Of a stretch of 10,309 nt of DNA, positions 1 through 7,823 are shown piece by piece. The notes under the pieces were generated by a model that did no database searches, was not told the DNA's origin, and worked only from the letters and a program-made list of their open reading frames with translations. Origin of the DNA: Cerioporus squamosus (lineage: Eukaryota > Basidiomycota > Agaricomycetes > Polyporales > Polyporaceae). Location: NCBI GenBank assembly GCA_022592435.1, contig JABYQS010000975.1, forward strand, positions 1-10,309. Direction: 5' to 3'. Both the position numbers and the translations under genes were made by a program. Within the stretch, counting starts at the first letter, position 1, and each line of letters starts with the position of its first letter.

Positions 1-422
1 GAACCCTGACAGATGTTCACGAGGAGAGCTTGCGACTCATCTATGGTCGACCCGTACTCGCCGAAGGCGTTCACCGTTCCGCGAGAGGTATCCGGAGATC
101 GAGCTGCCGGCATAGACTGCGTTCTTGCCCGTGGCTTCGACCGCGCACGGAGTTGAGGACTGATGCGGTTGGAGAGCCTGGGCACGGCGAGCGCCGTAGG
201 CACGTCGAGGGCGGTTAGGAGGGAGTCCGCGAGAAATGCGCTCGGCATCGGTGAGCGGCGGCAAGCCGGCTTCATCGAGAGAGAGCGGGTGACGACCCCG
301 ACGGGGTTGATGTCGGCGTGGGCATTGCGCGTCGTGCGGGATGGGCTGATGTCCTGAGCGGCGGACACGGATACCGCGAGAGCAGTGGCGAAGAGGACAC
401 GGAGGAGCTGAGAGACGAACAT
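1..422 (-). pseudogene. secreted RGLPPNRPR-family protein, copy 1 (frameshifted, runs off the window)
   Basis: This is the 5' part of a paralogue of the genes at 1834-2895 and 3578-4627. The ATG at 422-420 opens a signal peptide (MFVSQLLRVLFATALAVSVSA) followed by the family's NPVGVVTRSL segment. Near 262-275 the conserved part (LTDAERISRGLPPNRPRRA, then a Cys and a GYLSRN stretch) lies in a different minus-strand frame. Near 74-77 an extra G returns the family sequence (NAFGEYGSTIDESQALLVNI) to the original frame. The frame of the ATG has no stop codon from 422 to the left edge, so a product could still be made, but with about 64 out-of-frame residues in the middle. The two shifts, one minus and one plus, argue for a decaying copy. 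A sequencing error or a tolerated change cannot be excluded. The later exons lie outside the window. The family is a secreted basidiomycete family of unknown function. Confidence 0.7.
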
Positions 423-995
423 GTTGGCAGGAAGCCTTGCATGCTCTTTGTACATAGCGGACTTGACGAGTACGACACTGGAGTTTTGCAGTCGTAAGGC
501 AAAAATTGACGCCATGGATGCGAAATATTCGGGGTTTGCGCATCGAGGGTCCTCATCCAACGGGTCCATACACCTAGAGTCCTGGCCGAGAGGAAGAGGC
601 AAAACAGGAGGCTGGCGGATGCAAACTGATCTGTATCTCGTCACCAGTCACATTGCTCTGCACCGAGGTCAGCAACAATGCGCCTGACTTACTTCTCGGT
701 CTTCCCAACCTGCTGTCCCTTCATTACGGTCTTCATACGCTAGTCTTCTCCCGCCTGGCCGTGCATCGCCTTACTTGAGGCCTATCCTGTGTACCATGTG
801 CTAAGTACGGCCGTCGGCTGCTGAAGCGCTCACAGCTCACCCTATCCGATGTTCTAGTCCATGCCCATAGGCTACCGTTTGTCGCTCTTCCAATGCCTTG
901 CAAGAAGGGTTGGGTTTTCCGCGCATCGCGAGTAGAACGGAAGAAAGAGTAGTACATGCCGAGTCGATCGTTCGCTCCAGTGGCGCAGGCGCGAT
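423..995. other. intergenic region between copies 1 and 2
   Basis: I see no supported gene in these 573 bp. Short open frames on both strands show no similarity to the neighbouring families and no signal peptide or domain. I looked for remnants of the missing C-terminal part of copy 2 (the Cys-containing domain, the NGLS exon and the FYFVP ending) on the minus strand and found none. The stretch next to 422 should contain the promoter of copy 1, but no clear TATA or CCAAT element stands out. Confidence 0.5.
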
Positions 996-1298
996 TTAGG
1001 GTGGGCTCAGATCATGAATTGAACCGAACCAAGGAACTGAACCAAGCCGAATACAATTGCTGCGAAGAGCCTGGCCTCGGTGGCCGTACCTAGCGCGAGG
1101 GCGATTCGGCGGGAGACCGCGCGAAAGGCGCTGCCCGTTGATGAGGTACACGTCGGGCTTCTGGGCGACCGGACGGGTGACGATGCCGACGGGATTGAGG
1201 CTGGCGACGCCGTCCCGAGTGGTGCGCGTCGGTTCGGGGGCCGCAAAGACGGAAACTGCGAAGGCAGCGGCGACGAGGATGCGAGAGAATGAGAGCAT
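996..1298 (-). CDS. truncated secreted RGLPPNRPR-family protein, copy 2 (100 aa)
   Basis: The ATG at 1298-1296 encodes a signal peptide (MLSFSRILVAAAFAVSVFA, cut before APEPT), then NPVGIVTRPVAQKPDVYL, and the family motif INGQRLSRGLPPNRPRARY. Similarity to the full-length copies ends just after RGQA. From there about 20 unrelated residues lead to a stop at 998-996. The Cys-pair domain, the three introns and the FYFVP ending of copies 3 and 4 are all missing. The product would be a small secreted basic peptide precursor of about 80 residues after signal removal. It may be a truncated pseudogene, or a reduced gene that kept only the leader and the basic segment. The reading frame has no internal stop. 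A CCAAT box on the coding strand lies 147 bp upstream. Function unknown. Confidence 0.6.
   Translation of the reverse strand: MLSFSRILVAAAFAVSVFAAPEPTRTTRDGVASLNPVGIVTRPVAQKPDVYLINGQRLSRGLPPNRPRARYGHRGQALRSNCIRLGSVPWFGSIHDLSPP
1022..1046. repeat. 12-nt imperfect direct duplication at the truncation point of copy 2
   Basis: The units AACCGAACCAAG (1022-1033) and AACTGAACCAAG (1035-1046) match at 11 of 12 positions and are offset by 13 bp. They lie in the stretch where copy 2 stops resembling its paralogues and encode part of its unrelated tail. The repeat may be a scar of the event that removed the rest of the gene. Confidence 0.45.
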
Positions 1299-1833
1299 TG
1301 TGAACGAGTGGGATGTACTAAGGAGCGTGGTGCGTGCTAGCGTCGTCGCTGCTGGATGTCAGTGGTCTGCAATTCGCGAAGAAGAGAGAAAGAGAGCAAG
1401 TCAGGGTGAACAGACTGAGACAGGAAAAGTCGGTACCGGGACCCATTGGCCATGTCGGGACGGAGCAACCTTGAAGACTGAAGCTTGGCAATATGGGTCT
1501 TGGTGCCTGCGGCATCGTCGCGGTAAACATGTACCATGAGGCGCCGTGCGGGTCTCGTCAGTGTCTCGTCCGGCGGATTGAGCGGGGCGGGCGGGCTGTG
1601 CTGCAATTTACGAGAGGTCTAGACCGTCGGCCCCTTAAATTGGTGGCGGTACCGGAGCCCGGACGACGTTTCGTGTTGCAGGGACAATACAGGATAGTAC
1701 ATGATGGACAACGACAACCTGAGCTTGTATAGACCATGTCAACAAAGAAGAGGCTGCTGCTGAGAACTATACAGCCTGATCTAAAGCGTCCGAGGTCTCT
1801 ATGTGCGCGTAAGGCTTCTCTATAATAAACCGT
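1299..1833. other. intergenic region between copies 2 and 3
   Basis: These 535 bp hold the presumed promoter of copy 2 on the right of its ATG and the 3' flank of copy 3 next to 1834. Small open frames on either strand have no recognisable content. A 10-bp palindrome GGTCTAGACC lies at 1616-1625 and is probably incidental. Confidence 0.5.
1445..1449 (-). promoter_or_regulatory. CCAAT box upstream of copy 2
   Basis: ATTGG on the plus strand reads CCAAT on the coding strand (context GGCCAATGGG), 147 bp before the ATG of copy 2. The distance and orientation fit a CCAAT-binding-complex site, but the pentamer is common and the call rests on position alone. Confidence 0.25.
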
Positions 1834-2895
1834 CTAAGAGGGGACAAAGTAGAAGTTCTGCAAACCCGACAAGAACGCATCAGCCCTTTCGCTTCCCGCA
1901 ACCAGGCAAGCTTGAACGGGGCAGACTCACCACAATGTCGGTGGTGACCTGGAAGTCGGCGTAAAACTTGTCGATATTGCCGGTGACGAACAGCCCCTCG
2001 ATGCCCAGCACGCTGTAGTGGACGATCTTCTGGTTCGCGTATACGGTCCCGTCGTCATTGACCCACGACGGGATGAGCTCGCTGTTCGCGCCCATCGACC
2101 ACATGTGCGACTCGTACTTGGAGTACGTCCCGTGTGCGCTCGCACCGGAGACCGCGGGCCCGTATGGAGCTATCAGGGTGGGATGTTTCGATGAGCATGG
2201 GGCAGAGGGCGGCGGAACAGCCATCGAAACCGCGAGGGGAATGAGACGTACCTTCCGAGACGCCAGCGACGTAGAGCACGTTGTAGTTGTCGCCGATGTT
2301 GTTCCCGTTGTTCGTCGGGCCTACGACACCGCCGATGTAAGGGTAGTTCGACAGCCCGTTCTGCACACGGCCACCCGCCCAGCAACGCAGAGCGTCAGTA
2401 CACACGTCTCCAGAATGCATGAGACGTCGAACGCACCAGAGCCTGGATATCAAACGCATTCGTCGTTGTCTGGGGGCAGATCGTGACGGAGAGGGCCTGC
2501 GACGCGTCGGTGTTGAACAGGTACTCGCCCAGGGTGTTCACGTTGCGCGAGAGCCAGCCGGTCGCCTTGATGCCGCCGGCAGGCCAGTACGTGTACGTGA
2601 CTTGGATCCTGCCCGTCTGCGTCACGCACGGGACAGGGCTCGCACCCTGGCGCCGCCCGATGGCCTGAGCACCGCGGTTGGCGTAGCGGGCGCGTGGACG
2701 GTTCGGCGGGAGACCGCGACGGAGACGCTGCGCGTTGGTGAGGGGCTCTGCGGGGTTCAGAGTGAGGCTGCTGGGGTTCTCGGCGGGGACCAAGAGCTCG
2801 GCGATGCGGCCGCTCGGGGTGCGGGTGGGCGTGAGCGCAGCGGCGGCAGTCACCAGAAGGGCGACGAGGAGGGTCAAACGAGTGAAGGCAAACAT
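1834..2895 (-). CDS. secreted RGLPPNRPR-family protein, copy 3 (4 exons, 276 aa)
   Basis: Exons are 2437-2895, 2252-2360, 1931-2169 and 1834-1857. The introns (76, 82 and 73 bp) are GT-AG, with phases 0, 1 and 0, and the sum is 831 nt. Residues 1-20 form a signal peptide (MFAFTRLTLLVALLVTAAAA). Residues 52-70 are the motif LTNAQRLRRGLPPNRPRAR, rich in basic residues that a Kex2-type protease might cut. C90 (PCVTQTG) and C140 (TICPQ) are 50 residues apart, as in copy 4, and could form a disulfide. Exon 2 starts NGLSNYPYIGG. Exon 3 carries GPAV, YESHMW and LIPSWVNDDG. The last exon encodes NFYFVPS. The splice sites were chosen because they give the same exon lengths and phases as copy 4 and join conserved segments. 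The product is probably extracellular. The family is common in Agaricomycetes and has no known function. Confidence 0.85.
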
Positions 2896-3577
2896 AGCGA
2901 GTGACTGTAAGGAGTGTGGGTCGGGCTCGACGACGTGGGGAGCAGCAGGCGAGAGACTCTAGAGTGTCCGAGCGAGCACACCGAACGCGCCGCAGACATG
3001 CGTGCCTTTGTATAATCTTTAGGCCAGGGACTGAGCTGTCCGCAAGATCCAACATGGCGCAGATGTAGCCCCGACTCATTTGGTGGCGTCGGCATTAGTC
3101 CGCTATCGATAATCGCCTTGGCGCTCAGGCTCTTCCGGGATTGCTCTGGAGGAGACCAGCGGCGAAGCCATGCACGAACACAGTGAGAGACTGAATGGAG
3201 GACCACGTTCACGCCCGTAGGAGGATTCGAGGGAAGCAGGAAGCAGTTCGCACAGCTTGAAGATTAAAGTCGCGCTGATCAGACGCTTGAACAGGCTTGA
3301 ACTCTTCGACCCCAGATCTTGCTAAGAATAGATTACCAGGACCGCCAATAAGTAGTTTAGCCGGGCAGCAAAATTCATAGGCGAGAGTAAAGCATACATA
3401 CCGATCTAGACTAGTACGCACTGGCCTCGTCTGAGCGAATGATGGGATGTATTCGTTATGAAGCAGAGATACCTTGGAACTAAGCTTGACGTACTGCGGA
3501 GACAGTACTCGTACACCTGATGCCTTGAAACAGCCCACGACATACAACCGGACCCTCTAACGGAACATAGAAACACA
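2896..3577. other. intergenic region between copies 3 and 4
   Basis: These 682 bp carry the promoter side of copy 3 and the 3' flank of copy 4. A 112-residue open frame on the minus strand (3209-3547) has no signal peptide, no similarity to the family and no recognised motif, so I do not call it a gene. Confidence 0.5.
3007..3014 (-). promoter_or_regulatory. possible TATA element of copy 3
   Basis: On the coding strand the sequence reads TATACAAA (context GATTATACAAAGG), about 112 bp before the ATG of copy 3. It is the best TATA-like match in this upstream region. The link to transcription is inferred from position only. Confidence 0.3.
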
Positions 3578-4627
3578 CTAAGCCGGAACAAAGTAGAAAG
3601 CCTACAGTGAATCGTGCCGTCAGCAACCGCTGCTAGAGACGAAGGTGTGAGGCCTTGAGGACTTACCGCGAGGTCCACAGAACCGTAGTTGGCAATGAAG
3701 GCCTCCAGATCCCCGACGATGGCGAAGGCTCCAGCGCTCGGGACGTACACGAGCTGTTGGGTCGGCGTGCTCCCGTCCGTGTTGACCCACGACGGGACGA
3801 GTGCGTTGTCCCCGCCAAACTGCCAGACGTTGGACTCGTAGCTGAGAGGGATGCCGGTTGCGGCGGAGACCGCGTTCGGGCCGACCACAGCGGGGCCGCG
3901 AGCAGCTACGAGGGCAGCGAAGCAGGGGATTGAGTGGTTGTTTGGCAACAAGAATGAAGGGAGTAGGGAGAAAATGAAAATCACGTACTCTGCGTAGTAC
4001 CTGCGATGTACACATAGTTCGCGTCGTCGCCGAGGTTGTCGCTGGAGCTCGTGTAGCCGCGGACGGCGCCGAAGTAGGGGTACGCGGAGAGACCGTTCTA
4101 TGATCCCACAATCCCGTGTCAGCCGCGCTCCGCGTTCGCGAGAGAAGAGATTCCGCCAGGGGAGAAACGGCACGGAACGGACGTACCAGGACGAGAATAT
4201 CGAAGGTGCCAGACTCCGGGCAGAACGAGACCGAGGCGGCCTGGGCGGCGTTGGTGGTGAAACCATACTCGCCAAATGAGTTCGCCTGCCCCGCGACGTA
4301 GCCGTTGTTGACGACGGCGCCGCTAGTACGGTCCGTGAGGGTGACTCGGATGGTCCCCGCCTGCGTCACGCAGGTCGAGGACTGGCGGGCTTGGAGAGCA
4401 CGACGAGCACGGCGAGGACGGTTAGGCGGGAGTCCGCGAGAGAGGCGTTGGGCGTTCGTGAGGTGTACCGCGGGATTCTGGGCGAGCGAGCGTGCAACGA
4501 TGCCGACGGGGTTGATGGGCGCAGCAGCGTCCCGAGCAGTGCGGGTGGGGTTTCCGACGTCGGGGGCCGCCAAGGCGGACACGGCGAGAGCGGCGACGAA
4601 GACGACGCGAGCGAAAGAGGCGAACAT
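3578..4627 (-). CDS. secreted RGLPPNRPR-family protein, copy 4 (4 exons, 270 aa)
   Basis: Exons are 4187-4627, 3989-4097, 3667-3905 and 3578-3601. The introns (89, 83 and 65 bp) are GT-AG, with phases 0, 1 and 0, and the sum is 813 nt. A signal peptide (MFASFARVVFVAALAVSALA) is followed by NPVGIVARSL. The motif LTNAQRLSRGLPPNRPRRA is at residues 56-74, with further dibasic sites (RRARRA) just after it. C86 (TCVTQAG) and C136 (SFCPES) bracket a GYVAGQANSFGEYGF stretch. Exon 2 encodes NGLSAYPYFGAVRGY and ends in AGTTQ. Exon 3 has GPAVVGP, YESNVW and LVPSWVNTDGS. The last exon encodes AFYFVPA. This copy is intact and can serve as the reference for the array. Function unknown. An extracellular role is inferred from the signal peptide and the lack of membrane segments. 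Confidence 0.87.
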
Positions 4628-5745
4628 ATCGAGTAGAATGGGAAGTAAAGAATGTGGTGCTGGATAGCGATGTGTGAGGCGGGTAGCCGTAGGCTGTCGA
4701 GGCGGTCAGGGGACGGGGAGATGGTGGCGGATGCAAACCAAGGGATGCGACGCGTCTGAGACGAGGCCCATGTTCATTTTTGAGTGACGAATGTGGCTGA
4801 CTTTAGGCTGACAGCGCTGTCGATCGCAGACTGATCGAGGGTTCGTCTCCGTACTTGGAGACCTGCTCGCCAAAGATGCGAAGGAGACAACCATGAGACA
4901 TGGGGAAGCAGTCATCGTAAGTAGAATTTACAGGAAGGTAGTTGTCGACGGCTTGGTGTACGAGCTTTTGAGGACGACGCTTTCGAGGCGCGCGTCCGAC
5001 ATGCATGCGCACCGATTGCAAGAGAGAAAATCGGTTCCGTCAGCTCTCGTCGTCGTGCAGAACACTGGGCCCTCCCGAGATCTACTCAAGGGCTATAAAG
5101 TTCGTCACGCAAAACGTAGAACTTAGCTTGACTTAAACTTATCTTAAGCGGGACCGTGACCGGAGGAACGTCCGCGTGTCGAGCAACGTTGATCGTCGAG
5201 TGTGATGATATGGGCGACACATTGCGGAAGTAGATCAGAACCGGGGATAATTCGTTGAATATAATTTCCGGGGGGGGGGGGGGGGGGTGGGGGACGGACA
5301 GATCATCGGCGAGTTGCAACTGTCGCCCTCGTCCAAGGTTCATACGCCGTGGCAAAGCGGAATGGATTTGAGAGCAGCACCAGCCCCGGTGAGGCCTCGA
5401 AACATGCTGCCGAAGGATGTAAAATCAACTTGACCGGCACCGAATGGCATGTCAACGATGAAGACAATGACCGCACTCTAGCAGATGAGCCGGAGAGAGC
5501 AAGTGAGGCAGAATAGTGATGGTCAGGATACAAGCACGATCCTAGAAGCTAGTAAGTACGAGTACGCTGCGCTAGTAAGACTGCCGCGGCGGCTGAGCAT
5601 TATGTCGGATAAGCAAAATTACTGTCGGACAACAATTACTGCTTATCACATTCTAACTCCGACTGAACATGCAATGATGCTCGCCAACAACTCAAAGCGC
5701 TGACAGCCCTACTTACCTTGCTACTACTATACCATTTCCCCCGCG
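4628..5745. other. 1.1-kb gene-poor region between the secreted array and the kinase pair
   Basis: No convincing gene is present. It should contain the upstream region of copy 4 (left) and of the REase-kinase gene (right). The 45 bp before 5746 are pyrimidine-rich with a weak TATA-like CTATACC. An ATG-less open stretch on the plus strand up to the stop at 5514-5516 has a somewhat protein-like acidic end, but it has no start, no splice context and no known motif. A long G tract lies at 5270-5293. Confidence 0.5.
5270..5293. repeat. homopolymer tract, G18-T-G5
   Basis: Eighteen consecutive G (5270-5287), one T and five more G. The strand could form a G-quadruplex-like structure. The exact length is likely to vary between cells and is prone to sequencing error. 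No gene overlaps it. Confidence 0.9.
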
Positions 5746-7671
5746 ATGTCCAAGAGCTGTTTTCTGGCTGTGTATTCTGATCTCGTAGGCTCCTTCTGGA
5801 CTGGCGACTTTGACCTCAACCAAACCGCTGGTCATCTTCGCAAAGAGGTCTTTGATTACTCCTTACAGGGCCTTCTCCCCGCCGGGACCAGTTCTTCGCA
5901 GTTGGGTCTCTATTATGTGGTACGCCCCATCGCATCCGAGGTATATAGTTGTGGTTACTGATGCGAACTCAGGAGGGTGGAATTGACTATGAGCCTGAGG
6001 ACACGTTCCGGCAGCGCTTGTCAGATCACTTTCGCACTCATGAACCCCGCAAGATCGGACTGTTGTCGCGGCTCGGTAGCATCATGGGAGAGGTTGAGGA
6101 GGGGCGTGTATATCTCGTGATTGGACTCCCAGGTGAGTACTGCGTCTACCGGTGGTTTATCGACTTGCCAACGTCCCACCTCAGACAGACCGCTTGTAAC
6201 CGTTCCGGACCAGGCCGTCGCCAAGGCTGTCTCTGCTTCGGCTACCGACTCGGACACGGACAGCAGCTCAGCGAGTCCATCTGAAGAGACAGTTCCCTCC
6301 GATGTTGACGATCCTCCGGAACTGGAGCATCGTCGCGCAGTGACTACTCCCGATCTCCTTCCGGTGGAAGTCTTCGGTCCGTCGTTCGCTTATTTCGTGG
6401 GATTGCTCAACAGCGCGCCACCGTCCTACGACCCGTCATTCATGTCCCTTGTTATGAACTTTCTGGAGAGAGCTTCCTCTGTTGACCTGCAGGACTTGTC
6501 CCAGGCAGAGAGCCTGACCGCGTCGTTCGTCGACCTCGTCACGTCTCCCGTTGGAGAAGATCTCAGGATCCGCCACGTACCCGAAATTGCCTACAGCTGT
6601 GTTTACTGTGCTGTCGAGAACAAGGTCAGGCAGGCCTCGGCCCCGTTGGTCGTCTTCAAAGCGATGACCAAGGGGGGTCCCGTCGATCGTCCGAAGGTAG
6701 ATCGTGCGATGCGCACCGCGATGCCTTCCTGCGATAGCGCTTGGCCCCCAGCCGACGTGAGTGCATCTTTTGCGCGTATGTGTTAGCTCTGACTTACCGT
6801 GCTGCAGCGGAAGATCATCCACGGCGAGTGCGCCATGCCGGTCTTCGGCGTCACCATCGTCGGATCCTGGCTCCGCGTATACGGCTCCGTCTTCACGAAC
6901 AAGTGGAACAGCCAACAACTAACGACGCCGCAGAAGCTCTTGCCTGTTTCAGAGTTGGATTCGACCGTCGTGCAGCCCTTCGCGCGCGTGCTGTGGGCTC
7001 TCCGCGCGTCTGTCGCACATCTTCAGAAGTGGTATCATACTCTCATGGTCGCACCCTCACTCTCTCAGTTCCATCACCGTCTCCACCCGTCTTGCAACGG
7101 CTACACAGACGCTTCGGGAGCCGAGGTCAAATTCAACTACCTCCGTCCTCTCCAGCCTCACAACAACCTGTTCGTCGCCCTCGCGCGCTTCCCGGATGCG
7201 CGCACGCTCGTCGTGAAGTTCACGCCCACTTACGGCGCCGATGCGCACCATCTGCTTGCACGGGAGAACCTCGCACCAGCCCTCCTATACGCCGGGCCAG
7301 TGTATGACTATGCAGGGTACACGCGCATGCAGATGGTCGTAATGGAGCAGTGCAGGGGCGGTGGACATATCCTGTGGGACATGGCGGATGAGCCTATCCG
7401 CCAGCAGGTACGCGACGCCGTACGCGTGTTGCACGAGAATGGCTTCGTGCACGGGGATCTGCGCTCGCAGAACATCATGTTGGACAAGTCGCTTCGGCTG
7501 CGCGTCATCGACTTCGATTGGTCTGGGAAGGAGGGCGTTGCTCGCTATCCGAGCGACCTCTCTCCAGACATTCCGTGGCCAGCAGGGGCCAAGCCTGGTA
7601 CGTTGATCAAAAAGGAGCATGATGACTACTGGGTAACGCATCTGTTGGCGCCGCGGTACGATGCACGCTAG
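5746..7671 (+). CDS. crinkler-like REase-kinase protein with intact kinase motifs (4 exons, 589 aa)
   Basis: Exons are 5746-5919, 5973-6132, 6185-6756 and 6808-7671. The introns (53, 52 and 51 bp) are GT-AG, with phases 0, 1 and 0. Residues 1-58, ending GLYYV, resemble the ubiquitin-like header of crinkler-type effectors. About 112-165 is an acidic Ser/Thr-rich linker. About 165-380 resembles the REase-fold region of Agaricomycete REase-kinase proteins, with E256-N-K258 as the possible ExK pair and VGSWLRVYGSVFTNK later. The kinase domain has K439 (LVVKF), the catalytic loop HGDLRSQNIM (D519, N524) and D537 in IDFDW, a DFD in place of DFG. The family usually lacks a clear Gly loop. The first donor (GTACGC) was preferred over one giving a 32-bp intron because the paralogue splices at the same place. 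The gene is convergent with that paralogue, 152 bp away. Kinase fold is confident; REase and header assignments are inference; substrate unknown. Confidence 0.78.
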
Positions 7672-7823
7672 CATGGCACAAGGATGGAACCTGTAGTTGT
7701 AATCATTGTATACGTACGTGTCGATGAGCTTTTCGATTCCTCCTTCGTGTCACCGGTCCGCTTCCGATTGTGAGGACTGCTTTTTCGAATGTACATCACG
7801 CTTCCTGTCCTACTGTACTCGAC

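Noticed and set aside
1616..1625. 10-bp palindrome GGTCTAGACC
   Set aside because: Too short to mean anything alone. It is not repeated near the other copies of the array.
2450..3079. 209-residue open frame on the minus strand overlapping exon 1 of copy 3
   Set aside because: It is in a different frame, has an Arg/Pro/His-rich composition typical of a shadow, and lacks the signal peptide and motif that the true frame has.
3406..4275. 289-residue open frame on the minus strand overlapping copy 4
   Set aside because: It runs through introns of copy 4 and contains exon 3 of that gene in frame. The start and the N-terminal part have no family similarity, and the spliced model explains the conserved portion.
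5330..5516. ATG-less open stretch on the plus strand with a protein-like acidic end
   Set aside because: No start codon, no splice support and no similarity that I recognise. It begins next to the G tract. It could be a gene remnant, but the sequence alone does not support a call.
5941..5972. A 32-bp first intron in the REase-kinase gene
   Set aside because: It keeps the frame but is unusually short. The 53-bp alternative with donor GTACGC at 5920 matches the donor position of the paralogue's first intron (9840).
6436..6918. 160-residue open frame on the minus strand inside the REase-kinase gene
   Set aside because: It lies antisense to exons 3 and 4, has no motif and crosses a well-supported intron. 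GC-rich coding DNA often gives such shadows.
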